In this document: positions 1 to 7,598 of the stretch, one piece after another | Layout: each line of letters begins with the position of its first letter | Position numbering within the stretch: the stretch's first letter is position 1 | Assembly (NCBI GenBank): GCA_905212975.1 | Contig: CAJMGO010000016.1 | Location: forward strand, 1 to 14,200 | DNA length: 14,200 nt | From: CAJMGO01 sp900557305 | GTDB taxonomy: Bacteria; Bacillota_I; Bacilli_A; RF39; UBA660 | Direction: 5' to 3' | Notes under the pieces: generated by a model | The model's database searches: none | Told to the model about the DNA's origin: nothing | What the model saw: only the letters and a program-made list of their open reading frames with translations | Made by a program: the position numbers and the translations under genes

Positions 1-61
1 TAACTGCTAGTACTACTATTACTGCTAAAAGTTCTATTAATGTAAATCCTTTTTTTCTCAT
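1..61 (-). CDS. Type IV prepilin-like protein, N-terminal fragment
   Basis: Partial gene running off the left edge; 20 codons are visible from the ATG at 61. They read as a class III signal peptide: a short basic leader (MRKKG) followed by FTLIELLAVIVVLAV, with peptidase cleavage expected between Gly5 and Phe6 and the conserved Glu at mature position 5. This is the membrane-spanning N-terminal helix of type IV pilins, type II secretion pseudopilins and ComGC-like competence pseudopilins; the fragment cannot separate these. The start is supported by AGGAG at 70-74, 8 bases upstream, and by a sigma-A-type promoter just before it. The rest of the protein is outside the window. Confidence 0.85.
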   Translation of the reverse strand, partial: MRKKGFTLIELLAVIVVLAV

Positions 62-85
62 ACACTATACTCCTATTCTTTCTAT

Positions 86-115
86 ATTGTACCCTCACAC
101 CAGTTTTTTTGTCAA
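86..115 (-). promoter_or_regulatory. Sigma-A promoter of the prepilin gene
   Basis: On the minus strand, TTGACA (110-115) lies 18 bases before TACAAT (86-91), giving a perfect -35 and a five-of-six -10. Transcription would begin near 79, leaving a very short leader that contains the AGGAG ribosome site. It is one of only two promoters here with a consensus -35. Confidence 0.7.
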
Positions 116-141
116 CTATTCCTATTTATATAAATTTAAAA

Positions 142-162
142 ATCTATAATGAATATATAGAT
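142..162. repeat. Inverted repeat upstream of prepilin promoter
   Basis: ATCTATA (142-148) and TATAGAT (156-162) form a perfect 7-base dyad separated by 7 bases. It lies about 27 bases upstream of the -35 box of the prepilin promoter. It could be an operator, but all but one of the bases in each arm are A or T in a very A+T-rich region, so chance is a serious alternative. Confidence 0.25.
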
Positions 163-166
163 AACC

Positions 167-216
167 AAAAAATCAAGGTTCATATCAAACTTACTAAAGT
201 TTGCCCCTTGATTTTT
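167..216 (-). terminator. Compound terminator after the SPFH gene
   Basis: An outer 11-base stem (168-178 paired with 206-216, core AATCAAGG/CCTTGATT) encloses a second perfect stem, CAAACTT (186-192) with AAGTTTG (197-203), around a four-base loop. On the minus strand the outer stem ends in a run of six T. It would end the zinc-ribbon/SPFH operon before the prepilin promoter. The plus strand also has a short T run after the stem. Confidence 0.65.
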
Positions 217-268
217 ATTATATTATGTCTACTATTTGTAGTCATATTAATTAAATCTTTTTACTTAA

Positions 269-1489
269 TTATTCTCCAGCTTTTGTTCCACAATTTGTAC
301 AGAATTTTCCTGTTACTTCATTTCCACAGTTTGAGCAAAATCTTTTTGCAGGAGTTTCTTCAGTAACTTGTGGATTTACTTGTTCTTGAACAGGTTCTTC
401 TGCTTTAATTTTCTCTGATTGTACAGTTGCTCCAGCAAAGATTGTTCCTGGTTCAGGAGTATTTGTTGAAGCAAATGTTGCACCTTGTTGAGAAGTTGAT
501 GGATTTTGATTAATTGCACCCATTGCAGTTGCTCCTGTATTTTGAGCAAATCCCATACCCATAAATCCTGCCATAGCACCATTTGAATTTGATGCTGCAG
601 CTTTCATTGCATCAGCAGTTGCAGAAGCCATAAGACCTGATTGTAATGAAGAATTTGAGAAAATTGTTGCATCATCAACTTTATTAACACGAGCTAATGA
701 TTCATCAGTTAAATTCAAGTCAGCTATTGCAACATCTGTTATTTCTAAACCATAATTTTGTCTCCATGATTCATCAAGTACTACATTCATTTCGTTAGCA
801 ATATCTGTATTGTACATTAAAATATCACCAAATGAAACATGATTTTTTCTCATAACAACTGTAATTGCTTCAGAAATTTTTCCAATGAAACTACTTTTTA
901 ATTGATCGCCTACAATTTCTTCGTAAGTAACTGTATCTTTTGCATTAGCTCCTATAACATTTTGAACTAAAATTACTGGATCAACTACTTTAAAAGCATA
1001 TTGTCCAAAGAAAGTAACTTCTAATATACCATATTTATCATCAGTAATTTTTCTTGGTTGAGGTGATCCGAATTTATTACCAGTAATAGTTAATAAATTG
1101 ACATAGTAAACTCTTTGATCACGTGCAGTTTGACCACCATAAGTTATACGGCTACCAATAGTTTTGATTGTTTCACCAATTCCTTTAAAAAATCCTCCAG
1201 TGAAAACACTTGGTTCACTACTTGTATCATAAATAAATTCACCAGGTTCAGCAGAAAATTCTTTTATTGCACCATTATCAATAATCATCATTGCCATACC
1301 TTGTGGTACAACAATTTTACTACCATTTGAAATTACACCTTCAGATGGGTTTGAATTACCTTTACCATGTTGTACAGTACCTCTTTGAATAAGTACATTT
1401 TTCTCAATTGTTGGACAAGTGACAAACTCCTTAAATTGATCACCAAATCCACTTGCTACAGATGTAGTTGCAGCTCTTAATAATCCCAT
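269..1489 (-). CDS. SPFH-domain protein with C-terminal zinc ribbon (YdjI-like)
   Basis: A 406-residue protein of the bacterial SPFH (stomatin/prohibitin/flotillin) subgroup typified by B. subtilis YdjI. The SPFH region spans roughly residues 25-290, with characteristic stretches such as SNGSKIVVPQGMAMMIIDNG and the PGEFIYDT turn. Residues 280-380 are low-complexity, rich in Ala, Gly, Ser, Thr and Gln. The end carries a zinc ribbon with Cys385/388 and Cys397/400. No membrane helix is evident, so recruitment by a membrane partner is likely. In B. subtilis, YdjI is reported to need YdjG and YdjH at the membrane and to connect to PspA; the same role here is inference. It begins 15 bases after the upstream zinc-ribbon gene, with GAGGAT 7 bases before the ATG, so the two form an operon. 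A strong terminator follows. Confidence 0.85.
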   Translation of the reverse strand: MGLLRAATTSVASGFGDQFKEFVTCPTIEKNVLIQRGTVQHGKGNSNPSEGVISNGSKIVVPQGMAMMIIDNGAIKEFSAEPGEFIYDTSSEPSVFTGGFFKGIGETIKTIGSRITYGGQTARDQRVYYVNLLTITGNKFGSPQPRKITDDKYGILEVTFFGQYAFKVVDPVILVQNVIGANAKDTVTYEEIVGDQLKSSFIGKISEAITVVMRKNHVSFGDILMYNTDIANEMNVVLDESWRQNYGLEITDVAIADLNLTDESLARVNKVDDATIFSNSSLQSGLMASATADAMKAAASNSNGAMAGFMGMGFAQNTGATAMGAINQNPSTSQQGATFASTNTPEPGTIFAGATVQSEKIKAEEPVQEQVNPQVTEETPAKRFCSNCGNEVTGKFCTNCGTKAGE

Positions 1490-1504
1490 AAATAATCCTC
1501 TTTT

Positions 1505-2179
1505 CTAAATTTCTTTCATATTGTTTAGAAACCATGTCCTTTTAACAATATCAACAACTCCAGTTCCACAAAAATCACAATTTTTGTTACCTAAGTTTTT
1601 AATAGGAGCACCACAATTAGGACAATTCAATCCAATAACATTTCCGTCTAACTGATCTGCATCAATAATATAAATAAATTCTGTTTGCATTCTACTTTGA
1701 ATCTTTTTATTATTGAATTTATACTCATAAGATGTTTGAAATGTAATTGTAGCAACTGAATTATTTTTCTCATATTTGTTTAAAACAGTTCTATGTATTT
1801 TAATATCTGAATAAGTATCATTATCATTTAAACTATTAATTTTATTGTTAACCCATGAAATTACCTTTTCACTTTCACAATTAAACTTATCAGTGCTTCT
1901 TTCATTAATAAATTTATAACATTCTATTATGCTTTTTTCTGCTATAGATTTTAACTCATTAATATTTAAATTATTAAAATCTTTTTCTAAAATAGGTTTA
2001 TATATACTTTCCATTCCATATAATGTCTTTTCTCTTGTTTCTTCTTCTAACTCAGTTTTACTTATTAGTTCTTTTAAAGAATTAACATTAAATGTATTTT
2101 TTAAGTATAATTTAATCTTTATAATTCCTATTAATATTAATGAAATAAGAATAAGCAAAATTAATAAAAATATTATCAT
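1505..2179 (-). CDS. Membrane-anchored zinc-ribbon protein
   Basis: A 224-residue protein with one N-terminal hydrophobic helix (about residues 2-24), a charged linker, a soluble alpha/beta domain (about 60-180) and a zinc ribbon near the end (CPNCGAP, Cys186/189, and CDFCG, Cys201/204). The middle domain has a weak resemblance to Tim44-like domains found next to bacterial zinc ribbons; I cannot confirm this. It is the first gene of a two-gene operon with the SPFH protein and is therefore a candidate membrane anchor for it. The chosen ATG has GGGAG 9 bases upstream. A 10-codon reading frame with its own ribosome site overlaps this start by four bases (ATGA), so translation may be coupled. The function is unknown. 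Confidence 0.75.
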   Translation of the reverse strand: MIIFLLILLILISLILIGIIKIKLYLKNTFNVNSLKELISKTELEEETREKTLYGMESIYKPILEKDFNNLNINELKSIAEKSIIECYKFINERSTDKFNCESEKVISWVNNKINSLNDNDTYSDIKIHRTVLNKYEKNNSVATITFQTSYEYKFNNKKIQSRMQTEFIYIIDADQLDGNVIGLNCPNCGAPIKNLGNKNCDFCGTGVVDIVKRTWFLNNMKEI

Positions 2180-2208
2180 ACAAATATACTCCCATAAGGC
2201 AAATACAT
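2176..2208 (-). CDS. Possible 10-codon leader peptide
   Basis: Reads MYLPYGSIFV and ends in TGA that overlaps the ATG of the zinc-ribbon gene (ATGA). It has a well-spaced AGGAG at 2217-2221, 8 bases before its ATG, and lies directly downstream of an extended -10 promoter. Its ribosome site is at least as good as that of the following gene. It may couple or tune translation of the membrane protein. It may also be chance, or the remains of a longer N-terminus in another frame. No homolog can be judged from ten residues. Confidence 0.35.
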   Translation of the reverse strand: MYLPYGSIFV

Positions 2209-2232
2209 ATTTTCAGCTCCTATCCTAACCAA

Positions 2233-2241
2233 ATTATACCA
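2233..2241 (-). promoter_or_regulatory. Extended -10 promoter of zinc-ribbon/SPFH operon
   Basis: The minus strand reads TGGTATAAT, a perfect -10 with the TG extension. No good -35 is seen 16-18 bases upstream. The start point would be near 2226, just before the AGGAG of the small leader frame. I see no convincing enolase terminator between the two units, so read-through from eno is also possible. Confidence 0.55.
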
Positions 2242-2292
2242 AATAACTAAATAAAAATCATCATTTTTTTGATATTTAATTAAATTATATTA

Positions 2293-3528
2293 TTATAACT
2301 CTTCTTCAATTCTCATTAATTGATTATATTTACATATTCTATCCGTTCTTGACATAGATCCGGTTTTTATTTGACCTAAATTAAGACCTACAGCAAGATC
2401 AGCTATTGTTGTATCCTCTGTTTCACCACTTCTATGTGAAATAATAGTTTTATAATTATTTGCACGGGCTAAATTGATAGTTTCTAATGTTTCAGTAAAA
2501 GTACCTATTTGATTTACTTTAAGCAATATTGCATTACCAGCTTTTCTATCTATTCCCATTTGTAAGCATTCCTTATTTGTAACAAATAAATCATCACCTA
2601 CAAGTTGAATTTTATCTCCTAATTTTTCTGTAACTAAAGTAAATCCTTCCCAATCATTTTCGTCAACAGGATCTTCAATTGAAATAATTGGATATTTCTT
2701 TATTAAATCTTCATAATAATTAATTAATTCATTTGTAGTTAAAGAAATTCCTTCTCCTTTTAAATTATAAATACCATTTTCATAAAATTCACTTGCAGCA
2801 ACATCTATAGCCATACAAACATCACGTCCTGGAATATATCCAGCTTTTTTTATTGCTTCCATTATAAGCTCAAAACCTTCTTTATTAGAATTTAAATCTG
2901 GTGCGAAACCACCTTCATCACCAACACTTGTAACAAGACCTTTATCTTTTAAAACTTGTTTTAAATTATGAAAAACTTCAGACCCAATTCTAACACGTTC
3001 TTTAATAGTGTCAGCAATAGGTATAATCATATATTCCTGAAAATCAAGTTTATTATCAGCATGAGCGCCACCATTTATAATATTCATCATTGGAACAGGC
3101 TCACTCATTTCACCGTTTCCAAATTTTTCACATACATACTTGTATAAAGGTTTATTCTCATTTAAAGCACTTGCTTTTAAACATGCTAGAGAAATACCTA
3201 AAATAGCATTAGCACCAAATTTAGACTTTGTTTTAGTACCATCTAAATTAATCATCGCATAATCTATTTCTTTCTGATTTTCAACATCATACCCAATAAC
3301 TAAATCACGAAGTGGCCCATTAACATTATTAACAGCTTTTTTAACACCTTTACCCATAAATTCATGACCACCATCACGTAATTCTAGTGCTTCTCTTTCA
3401 CCAGTTGATGCACCACTTGGAACTGCAGCCCTTCCCATTATTCCATTTTCTAGAATAACATCTACTTCTACAGTTGGATTACCTCTTGAATCTAAAATTT
3501 CTCTTCCTATAACATTTTTAATTTTCAT
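2293..3528 (-). CDS. eno: Enolase
   Basis: Phosphopyruvate hydratase, converting 2-phosphoglycerate to phosphoenolpyruvate in glycolysis; cytoplasmic. The key residues are all visible: Glu165 in the DFQEYMIIP segment, the general acid Glu205 in GDEGGF, metal ligands Asp242, Glu285 (SIEDP) and Asp312 (GDDL), the general base Lys337 (LLKVNQIGT), His365-Arg366-Ser367 (SHRSGET) and Lys388 (IKTG). At 411 residues it is about 20 shorter than common bacterial enolases; it stops right after RIEEEL, lacking the usual final 10-20 residues. The ATG has AAAGGAT about 6 bases upstream, embedded in the last codons of the preceding zinc-ribbon gene, with only 4 bases between the genes. Co-transcription with that gene is therefore likely. 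I found no convincing separate promoter just before eno. Confidence 0.98.
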   Translation of the reverse strand: MKIKNVIGREILDSRGNPTVEVDVILENGIMGRAAVPSGASTGEREALELRDGGHEFMGKGVKKAVNNVNGPLRDLVIGYDVENQKEIDYAMINLDGTKTKSKFGANAILGISLACLKASALNENKPLYKYVCEKFGNGEMSEPVPMMNIINGGAHADNKLDFQEYMIIPIADTIKERVRIGSEVFHNLKQVLKDKGLVTSVGDEGGFAPDLNSNKEGFELIMEAIKKAGYIPGRDVCMAIDVAASEFYENGIYNLKGEGISLTTNELINYYEDLIKKYPIISIEDPVDENDWEGFTLVTEKLGDKIQLVGDDLFVTNKECLQMGIDRKAGNAILLKVNQIGTFTETLETINLARANNYKTIISHRSGETEDTTIADLAVGLNLGQIKTGSMSRTDRICKYNQLMRIEEEL

Positions 3529-3532
3529 AAAA

Positions 3533-4246
3533 TCATCCTTTCAAATTATATGTTTTAATAAGTTTAAAATTATTATTTTCTTTTAAACTATTTATTGTTA
3601 TGTGATGCAAATTTCCATTTTTTTCTTTAAATATCCAATCATTAATATAAATATCATTAATTTCATCATATGAGTAAATATATACTACATAATAATTATT
3701 ATAAAAATACTTTTTTAAACTTATATCTGTATAAATATCTTTATATTTATTAATTATATTATTTGAATAATCATTTACTGTTATTATTGAATCCTCAATA
3801 AGATATAAAATAACAGAGTTCCCCTCTCCATCATAATATTCTATTTTATTTTCCAAACTATTACTTTTACGATTTAAATCACTTGGAATTTTTATATATC
3901 CTAAATAATCATTTCCAATTTTTTTTAAATTTAAGTAATTATTTCTATAGTAATCAATAACATAGCATTGTATTAAAAATATAAATATTGATAATAGTAT
4001 TAATAATAAATTTAAAAATACAGAATAAATATTTCTTAAATACTTATTAGAAATTAAAGAGAAAATTAATCCCATAACACCAAAAATAAAAGCTAAAGGT
4101 GAAATTGTAAAACAAAGTGATAAACCAAACAAAAAAAATAAATATGATAATGTTTTTAATTTGGATTTATTATTTAAGTTTTTACCACAACTTTTGCAGT
4201 AATTATCATAAATTTCTATTTTTTTACCACAACCTCGGCAAAACAT
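3533..4246 (-). CDS. Zinc-ribbon membrane protein, function unknown
   Basis: A 237-residue protein that starts with a zinc ribbon (FCRGCGKK with Cys3/6, and CKSCGK with Cys17/20), followed by about three hydrophobic segments between residues 30 and 95, and a charged, Asn/Tyr/Ile-rich C-terminal domain that I do not recognise. The ribbon would lie in the cytoplasm; the side on which the C-terminal domain lies is uncertain. I chose the ATG at 4246, which has GGGTG at normal distance; a GTG nine bases upstream overlaps that site and is less likely. It is followed after 4 bases by eno, whose ribosome site lies within its last codons. It shares the zinc-ribbon-plus-membrane design with two other proteins in this window, which suggests, but does not show, a related role. 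Confidence 0.75.
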   Translation of the reverse strand: MFCRGCGKKIEIYDNYCKSCGKNLNNKSKLKTLSYLFFLFGLSLCFTISPLAFIFGVMGLIFSLISNKYLRNIYSVFLNLLLILLSIFIFLIQCYVIDYYRNNYLNLKKIGNDYLGYIKIPSDLNRKSNSLENKIEYYDGEGNSVILYLIEDSIITVNDYSNNIINKYKDIYTDISLKKYFYNNYYVVYIYSYDEINDIYINDWIFKEKNGNLHHITINSLKENNNFKLIKTYNLKG

Positions 4247-4272
4247 AATTATCACCCTACTTTTATAAATTA

Positions 4273-4281
4273 ATTATACCA
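4273..4281 (-). promoter_or_regulatory. Extended -10 promoter of zinc-ribbon/eno unit
   Basis: The minus strand reads TGGTATAAT, with a start point expected near 4266, 20 bases before the ATG. No recognisable -35 is present. It lies back to back with the plus-strand promoter at 4297-4305. Confidence 0.6.
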
Positions 4282-4296
4282 TATTTTTTTTAAATG

Positions 4297-4305
4297 TGAT
4301 ATAAT
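4297..4305 (+). promoter_or_regulatory. Extended -10 promoter of femX-like gene
   Basis: The plus strand reads TGATATAAT, with a start point expected near 4312, followed by AGGAGG at 4321-4326 and the ATG at 4333. No good -35. The region where its -35 would lie overlaps the -10 of the divergent promoter. Confidence 0.6.
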
Positions 4306-4332
4306 AAAATAATTTCTGGAAGGAGGAATACT

Positions 4333-5583
4333 ATGTATAAATTAAAAGAATTAACGAATGATGAATTTGATGAATTTTCTAAAAATTATAATATAAGCAC
4401 TGTATATCAAACATCACAATATGCACTTACTATGAATAACCAAGATTATGATAGTATCCTTTTAGGATTAGTAGACTCTAACGATATTATACAAGCTGCT
4501 ACATTAATACTAATAACTAATAATAGAAAGTTTAAATTTGCTTATTCTCCAAGAGGATATTTAATTGATTATAGAAATGAAGAATTAGTTACTTTATTTA
4601 CAAGATTTATTAAAGAATATTTAAACAAAAATAATATTGTAACTTTAAAAATTAATCCTCCTATATTTAAAACAATTTACTATATAAAAGAAAACAATAT
4701 ATACAAAAATAATTATTATGATCATATATTAAATTTTTTAATTTCTTTAGGATATAAGCATTTAGGATACAATTCATATTTTGAAGGAATAAGACCTAGA
4801 TTTGAAGCAGTTATTAATTTAGAAAGTGACGAAAAAGATATATTTGATAATTTAAAAAGAGAGCTTAAAACAAAAATAAGGAATGCTAAAAAAACAGGTA
4901 TAAAAATAATTAAAGGGAATGACAATGATTTAAATATTTTATATGATCAAATAAAAATCAAATATCCTAGAAATTTTAAATATTTAGAAGATACTTATAA
5001 ATTTTTTAAAAAAAATAATTCAATTGATTTTTATTATACAAAACTAGATACAGTTAAATATTTACAAGAAACTGGTAAATCTCTAGAAGAAAAAGAAAAT
5101 GAAGTTCTAAAAATAAACAATAAAATTCAAAGTAATAATTCATCTAATAAAAATATTAGTAAAAAAATGAATATGGATTTGGATGTATATAAATATAACA
5201 AACAATTAGTAGAAGCAACAAAATTATTAAAAGAATATCCTGATGGTTTAATCACTTCTTCAGCTTTAATTGCAAAATATAAAGATGAAGTAACACTATT
5301 GATAGATGGACATAATAAGTTATATAAAAATTTAAATGCAAAACATTTACTTATTTGGGAATTGTGCAAAATATATAAAAAAGAAGGATATAAAAAATTT
5401 AACCTAGGTGGAATTGCTAATATAAATATAGATGATAATAAATATAAAGGGTTAAATAATTTTAAGCAAAGTTTTAACCCATATATAATTGAATATATGG
5501 GCGATCTAGAAATTATTACAAACTCATCATTATATTTTATGTATTCTAATTCTATAGCAATAAAAAATATAATAAAAAAATAA
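4333..5583 (+). CDS. FemABX-family peptidoglycan aminoacyltransferase
   Basis: A 416-residue protein of the FemA/FemX/MurM family, which transfers amino acids from aminoacyl-tRNA to the side chain of lipid-linked peptidoglycan precursors to build interpeptide bridges; it acts at the inner face of the membrane. Family-typical stretches include YQTSQYALTM near the start, FAYSPRGYLID (about residues 69-79), the ELKTKIRNAKKTGIKI segment (about 178-193) that begins the second acyltransferase-fold lobe, and LGGIANI near residue 358. A charged helical insertion at about residues 240-300 (KSLEEKENEV onward) fits the coiled-coil arm of FemA-type proteins. AGGAGG stands 6 bases before the ATG. It is the only plus-strand gene here, a single-gene unit with its own promoter and terminator. 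Which amino acid it adds cannot be told from sequence alone. Confidence 0.9.
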   Translation: MYKLKELTNDEFDEFSKNYNISTVYQTSQYALTMNNQDYDSILLGLVDSNDIIQAATLILITNNRKFKFAYSPRGYLIDYRNEELVTLFTRFIKEYLNKNNIVTLKINPPIFKTIYYIKENNIYKNNYYDHILNFLISLGYKHLGYNSYFEGIRPRFEAVINLESDEKDIFDNLKRELKTKIRNAKKTGIKIIKGNDNDLNILYDQIKIKYPRNFKYLEDTYKFFKKNNSIDFYYTKLDTVKYLQETGKSLEEKENEVLKINNKIQSNNSSNKNISKKMNMDLDVYKYNKQLVEATKLLKEYPDGLITSSALIAKYKDEVTLLIDGHNKLYKNLNAKHLLIWELCKIYKKEGYKKFNLGGIANINIDDNKYKGLNNFKQSFNPYIIEYMGDLEIITNSSLYFMYSNSIAIKNIIKK

Positions 5584-5587
5584 AAAC

Positions 5588-5615
5588 CTCGTTTTATTAA
5601 AAACGAGATTTTTTT
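5588..5615. terminator. Bidirectional terminator between convergent genes
   Basis: CTCGTTTT (5588-5595) pairs perfectly with AAAACGAG (5600-5607) around an ATTA loop and is followed by seven T on the plus strand. The minus strand has GTTTTTA after the same stem. It ends the FemABX gene and probably also the ydjG-ydjH-like operon that arrives from the other side. Confidence 0.85.
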
Positions 5616-5623
5616 ATATGGTT

Positions 5624-6526
5624 TTAAAAGCTTCTTCCTCCACCACCGTGACTTGATCCACTACTACTAGAATGTGTTGAACTACCTGATCCAGATCCAC
5701 CACTCGATGATGAAAGAGAAACTGATGTTGTATGTGTAGTTAAAAACTTATCATTTTTTTCTGTTATTTTTGCTAAATCTTTATTAAAATATAAATTTGC
5801 ATTTGTTGCCTTTTTTATCATTTTATTCTTATTAACTAAAATAGCAATTACAATAGCTGTTATAATTAAACTTCCAACTACTGAAAAAAAGTAATTTATT
5901 TTTTTATAATAAACAATGTCCCCTTTTTCGTTAATATAAGAATTTTCATTCCCTGATGGAATACCACTATTAGCATAATATGCAGATTTTTGAATAAAAG
6001 AACTTGCAGCCTCATAGTAATTCTCATCTTTTATATATGGTTCAACATAATCCAAAATAGCATTTATCCTATAATCATTATATAATCTTATTGCCTCGCC
6101 AGTTGTTGAAATATAAAAATTTCTTGTATCCATGTCAATTAGGAATAAAACTCCATCTCTTGTTTTATTTTTTCCAAAAGAATTATAATCATAAAAATCA
6201 TCAGAAAATTTTTGAGCAGAATATCTCGGATTAGAATCAATAGTTACAATAACCATATCCATATCATATTTAGATATAAACTCATTTATTGAATTTAAAA
6301 TAAGCTTTTCTTCATTTTCATCAAGAAGATTTGCAAAATCATATACTTTTTCTGATTCATCAACACTTGGTGTTGTTAAAATAATATTTCTATTTGAATC
6401 TGTTACATTTACCCATGAATCTACTCTATAATTATCTTCTGTTCTTTCATAAGTATTGGTAGACGCATAAACAGGAGATATAATGAAAATGAAAGATATT
6501 AATAATAAATTTAAAATTTTTTTCAT
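5624..6526 (-). CDS. TPM-domain membrane protein (YdjH-like)
   Basis: A 300-residue protein with a signal peptide or anchor (MKKILNLLLISFIFIISPVYA), a TPM domain at about residues 57-187 (starts VYDFANLLDENEEKLI and contains GVLFLIDMDTRNFYISTTGE), a second membrane helix at about 213-232, and a Ser/Gly-rich tail ending in GGGGRSF. The TPM domain would be outside the cell and the tail in the cytoplasm. The layout matches B. subtilis YdjH and related TPM proteins. Its ATG overlaps the stop of the upstream YdjG-like gene by one base (TAATG), with GGGAGG about 8 bases before it, so the two are translationally coupled and probably form a complex. In B. subtilis, YdjG and YdjH are needed to bring the SPFH protein YdjI to the membrane; a homolog of YdjI lies 4 kb away here. 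Confidence 0.85.
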   Translation of the reverse strand: MKKILNLLLISFIFIISPVYASTNTYERTEDNYRVDSWVNVTDSNRNIILTTPSVDESEKVYDFANLLDENEEKLILNSINEFISKYDMDMVIVTIDSNPRYSAQKFSDDFYDYNSFGKNKTRDGVLFLIDMDTRNFYISTTGEAIRLYNDYRINAILDYVEPYIKDENYYEAASSFIQKSAYYANSGIPSGNENSYINEKGDIVYYKKINYFFSVVGSLIITAIVIAILVNKNKMIKKATNANLYFNKDLAKITEKNDKFLTTHTTSVSLSSSSGGSGSGSSTHSSSSGSSHGGGGRSF

Positions 6527-7575
6527 TAAAATTTACCTCCCATAATAAACTGTATTAATATAAATAATATAGTTAATAAAACAAATAAAATGATACTTGC
6601 TATTGTAGCTTTCTTCTTATCTACTGGAATATTACCTATTAATTTACCTGTTTGACCATTCATTGCAAAAGGATATATTTTATCTTTATATTTAATATTT
6701 AACATCCAAACAGGAAGTAATGCATATTCATTTTTATTGTTAATTGTATTAAAATTTTTACTCATAATAACACAACTATTATATCCCTTTATATCATCTT
6801 TTAAGAACTCAGTAGCAGAACCTTCTGCTCTATTTTTTGCTTCAAAAAAACATTCATCACTATTCTCATCGTACTTTTCTGCTAAAAAACCAGAAAGATA
6901 AGCATAATTAAATTTAACCATTTTACTATAATCAAAAGGTTCTATAGAATTCATAATAGCATTATCAAAGTGTTTTGAACCATCAACAGGAATTTTTTGA
7001 TAAGAAACCACTCCACCTCTAATACATTGATATGTATCAGTTTTTGTATATCGTCTATTTCCACTTGTCCAAGTTGTAATCCTTTGGGCGTTTGCTACAA
7101 TATTTCCATCTGTTGTACAATCATATAACCAAAAAGGAATATATACCCCGCGCATATCATTTATATTTTTTGGATTACTAAATGTTTTAGGCGAAAATGG
7201 TTTTTTCTTACATATTTTTTTAAATGCTTCTATTGCATCTTCTCTTGTATTATAAAAAGGAATTATATAATTTGGCTCAAATTTACCAACTAATTTATTT
7301 TTTAAAATTGCTGTATTTTTACAATATACACAAAATGTTGCAGATGTATTTTCATCAGCTATTATTTCAGCACCACAATTTTTACATTTATAAACATCTA
7401 GTGATGAATCTTCATGAGCTTCCTCTGCCTCTAGTTTTTCATATTTTTTTTCATTTTTTTCTAAATCTTCAAGTTTAAATATTGTTCCACAATACTCACA
7501 TATCCAACTTTGACTTTTAGGATCAAAATTAAGTGGCGCTCCACAGGCTAAACACTTATGATCTGATACAGCCAT
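6526..7575 (-). CDS. Double zinc-ribbon membrane protein (YdjG-like)
   Basis: A 349-residue protein of the TFIIB-type zinc-ribbon family typified by B. subtilis YdjG. The first ribbon uses Cys8/11 and Cys26/29 (CLACGAPLNFD ... CEYCG), the second Cys64/67 and Cys82/85 (CKNCGAEI ... CVYCK). A large central domain follows, with family-typical stretches such as PNYIIPF and GVYIPFWLYD. The C-terminus is a single membrane helix (about 324-343), leaving the ribbons in the cytoplasm. Despite the TFIIB-like label, nothing suggests a role in transcription. AGGAG stands 7 bases before the ATG. The gene is first in an operon with the YdjH-like gene, overlapping it by one base. No pspA-like gene is visible next to it, unlike in B. 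subtilis. Confidence 0.85.
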   Translation of the reverse strand: MAVSDHKCLACGAPLNFDPKSQSWICEYCGTIFKLEDLEKNEKKYEKLEAEEAHEDSSLDVYKCKNCGAEIIADENTSATFCVYCKNTAILKNKLVGKFEPNYIIPFYNTREDAIEAFKKICKKKPFSPKTFSNPKNINDMRGVYIPFWLYDCTTDGNIVANAQRITTWTSGNRRYTKTDTYQCIRGGVVSYQKIPVDGSKHFDNAIMNSIEPFDYSKMVKFNYAYLSGFLAEKYDENSDECFFEAKNRAEGSATEFLKDDIKGYNSCVIMSKNFNTINNKNEYALLPVWMLNIKYKDKIYPFAMNGQTGKLIGNIPVDKKKATIASIILFVLLTILFILIQFIMGGKF

Positions 7576-7598
7576 ACTCTCACTCCTATTCTATATTA

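Noticed and set aside
1115..1330. Several plus-strand and alternate-frame open stretches opposite eno, ppdK, SPFH and other genes
   Set aside because: They lie antisense to or out of frame with strongly recognised genes, have Ile/Leu/Phe/Ser-rich non-family sequence, and lack ribosome sites.
2250..2292. Possible eno terminator
   Set aside because: Only A+T palindromes and a four-base stem (ATCA/TGAT) are present; too weak to call.
3545..3550. TATAAT on the minus strand shortly before eno
   Set aside because: The start point would fall at about 3538, inside the ribosome site of eno, and there is no TG extension or -35. Treated as chance in A+T-rich DNA.
4247..4255. GTG start for the zinc-ribbon membrane protein, adding three residues
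   Set aside because: It overlaps the only ribosome-site-like sequence (AGGGTG) and would leave no spacing; the ATG at 4246 is correctly spaced.
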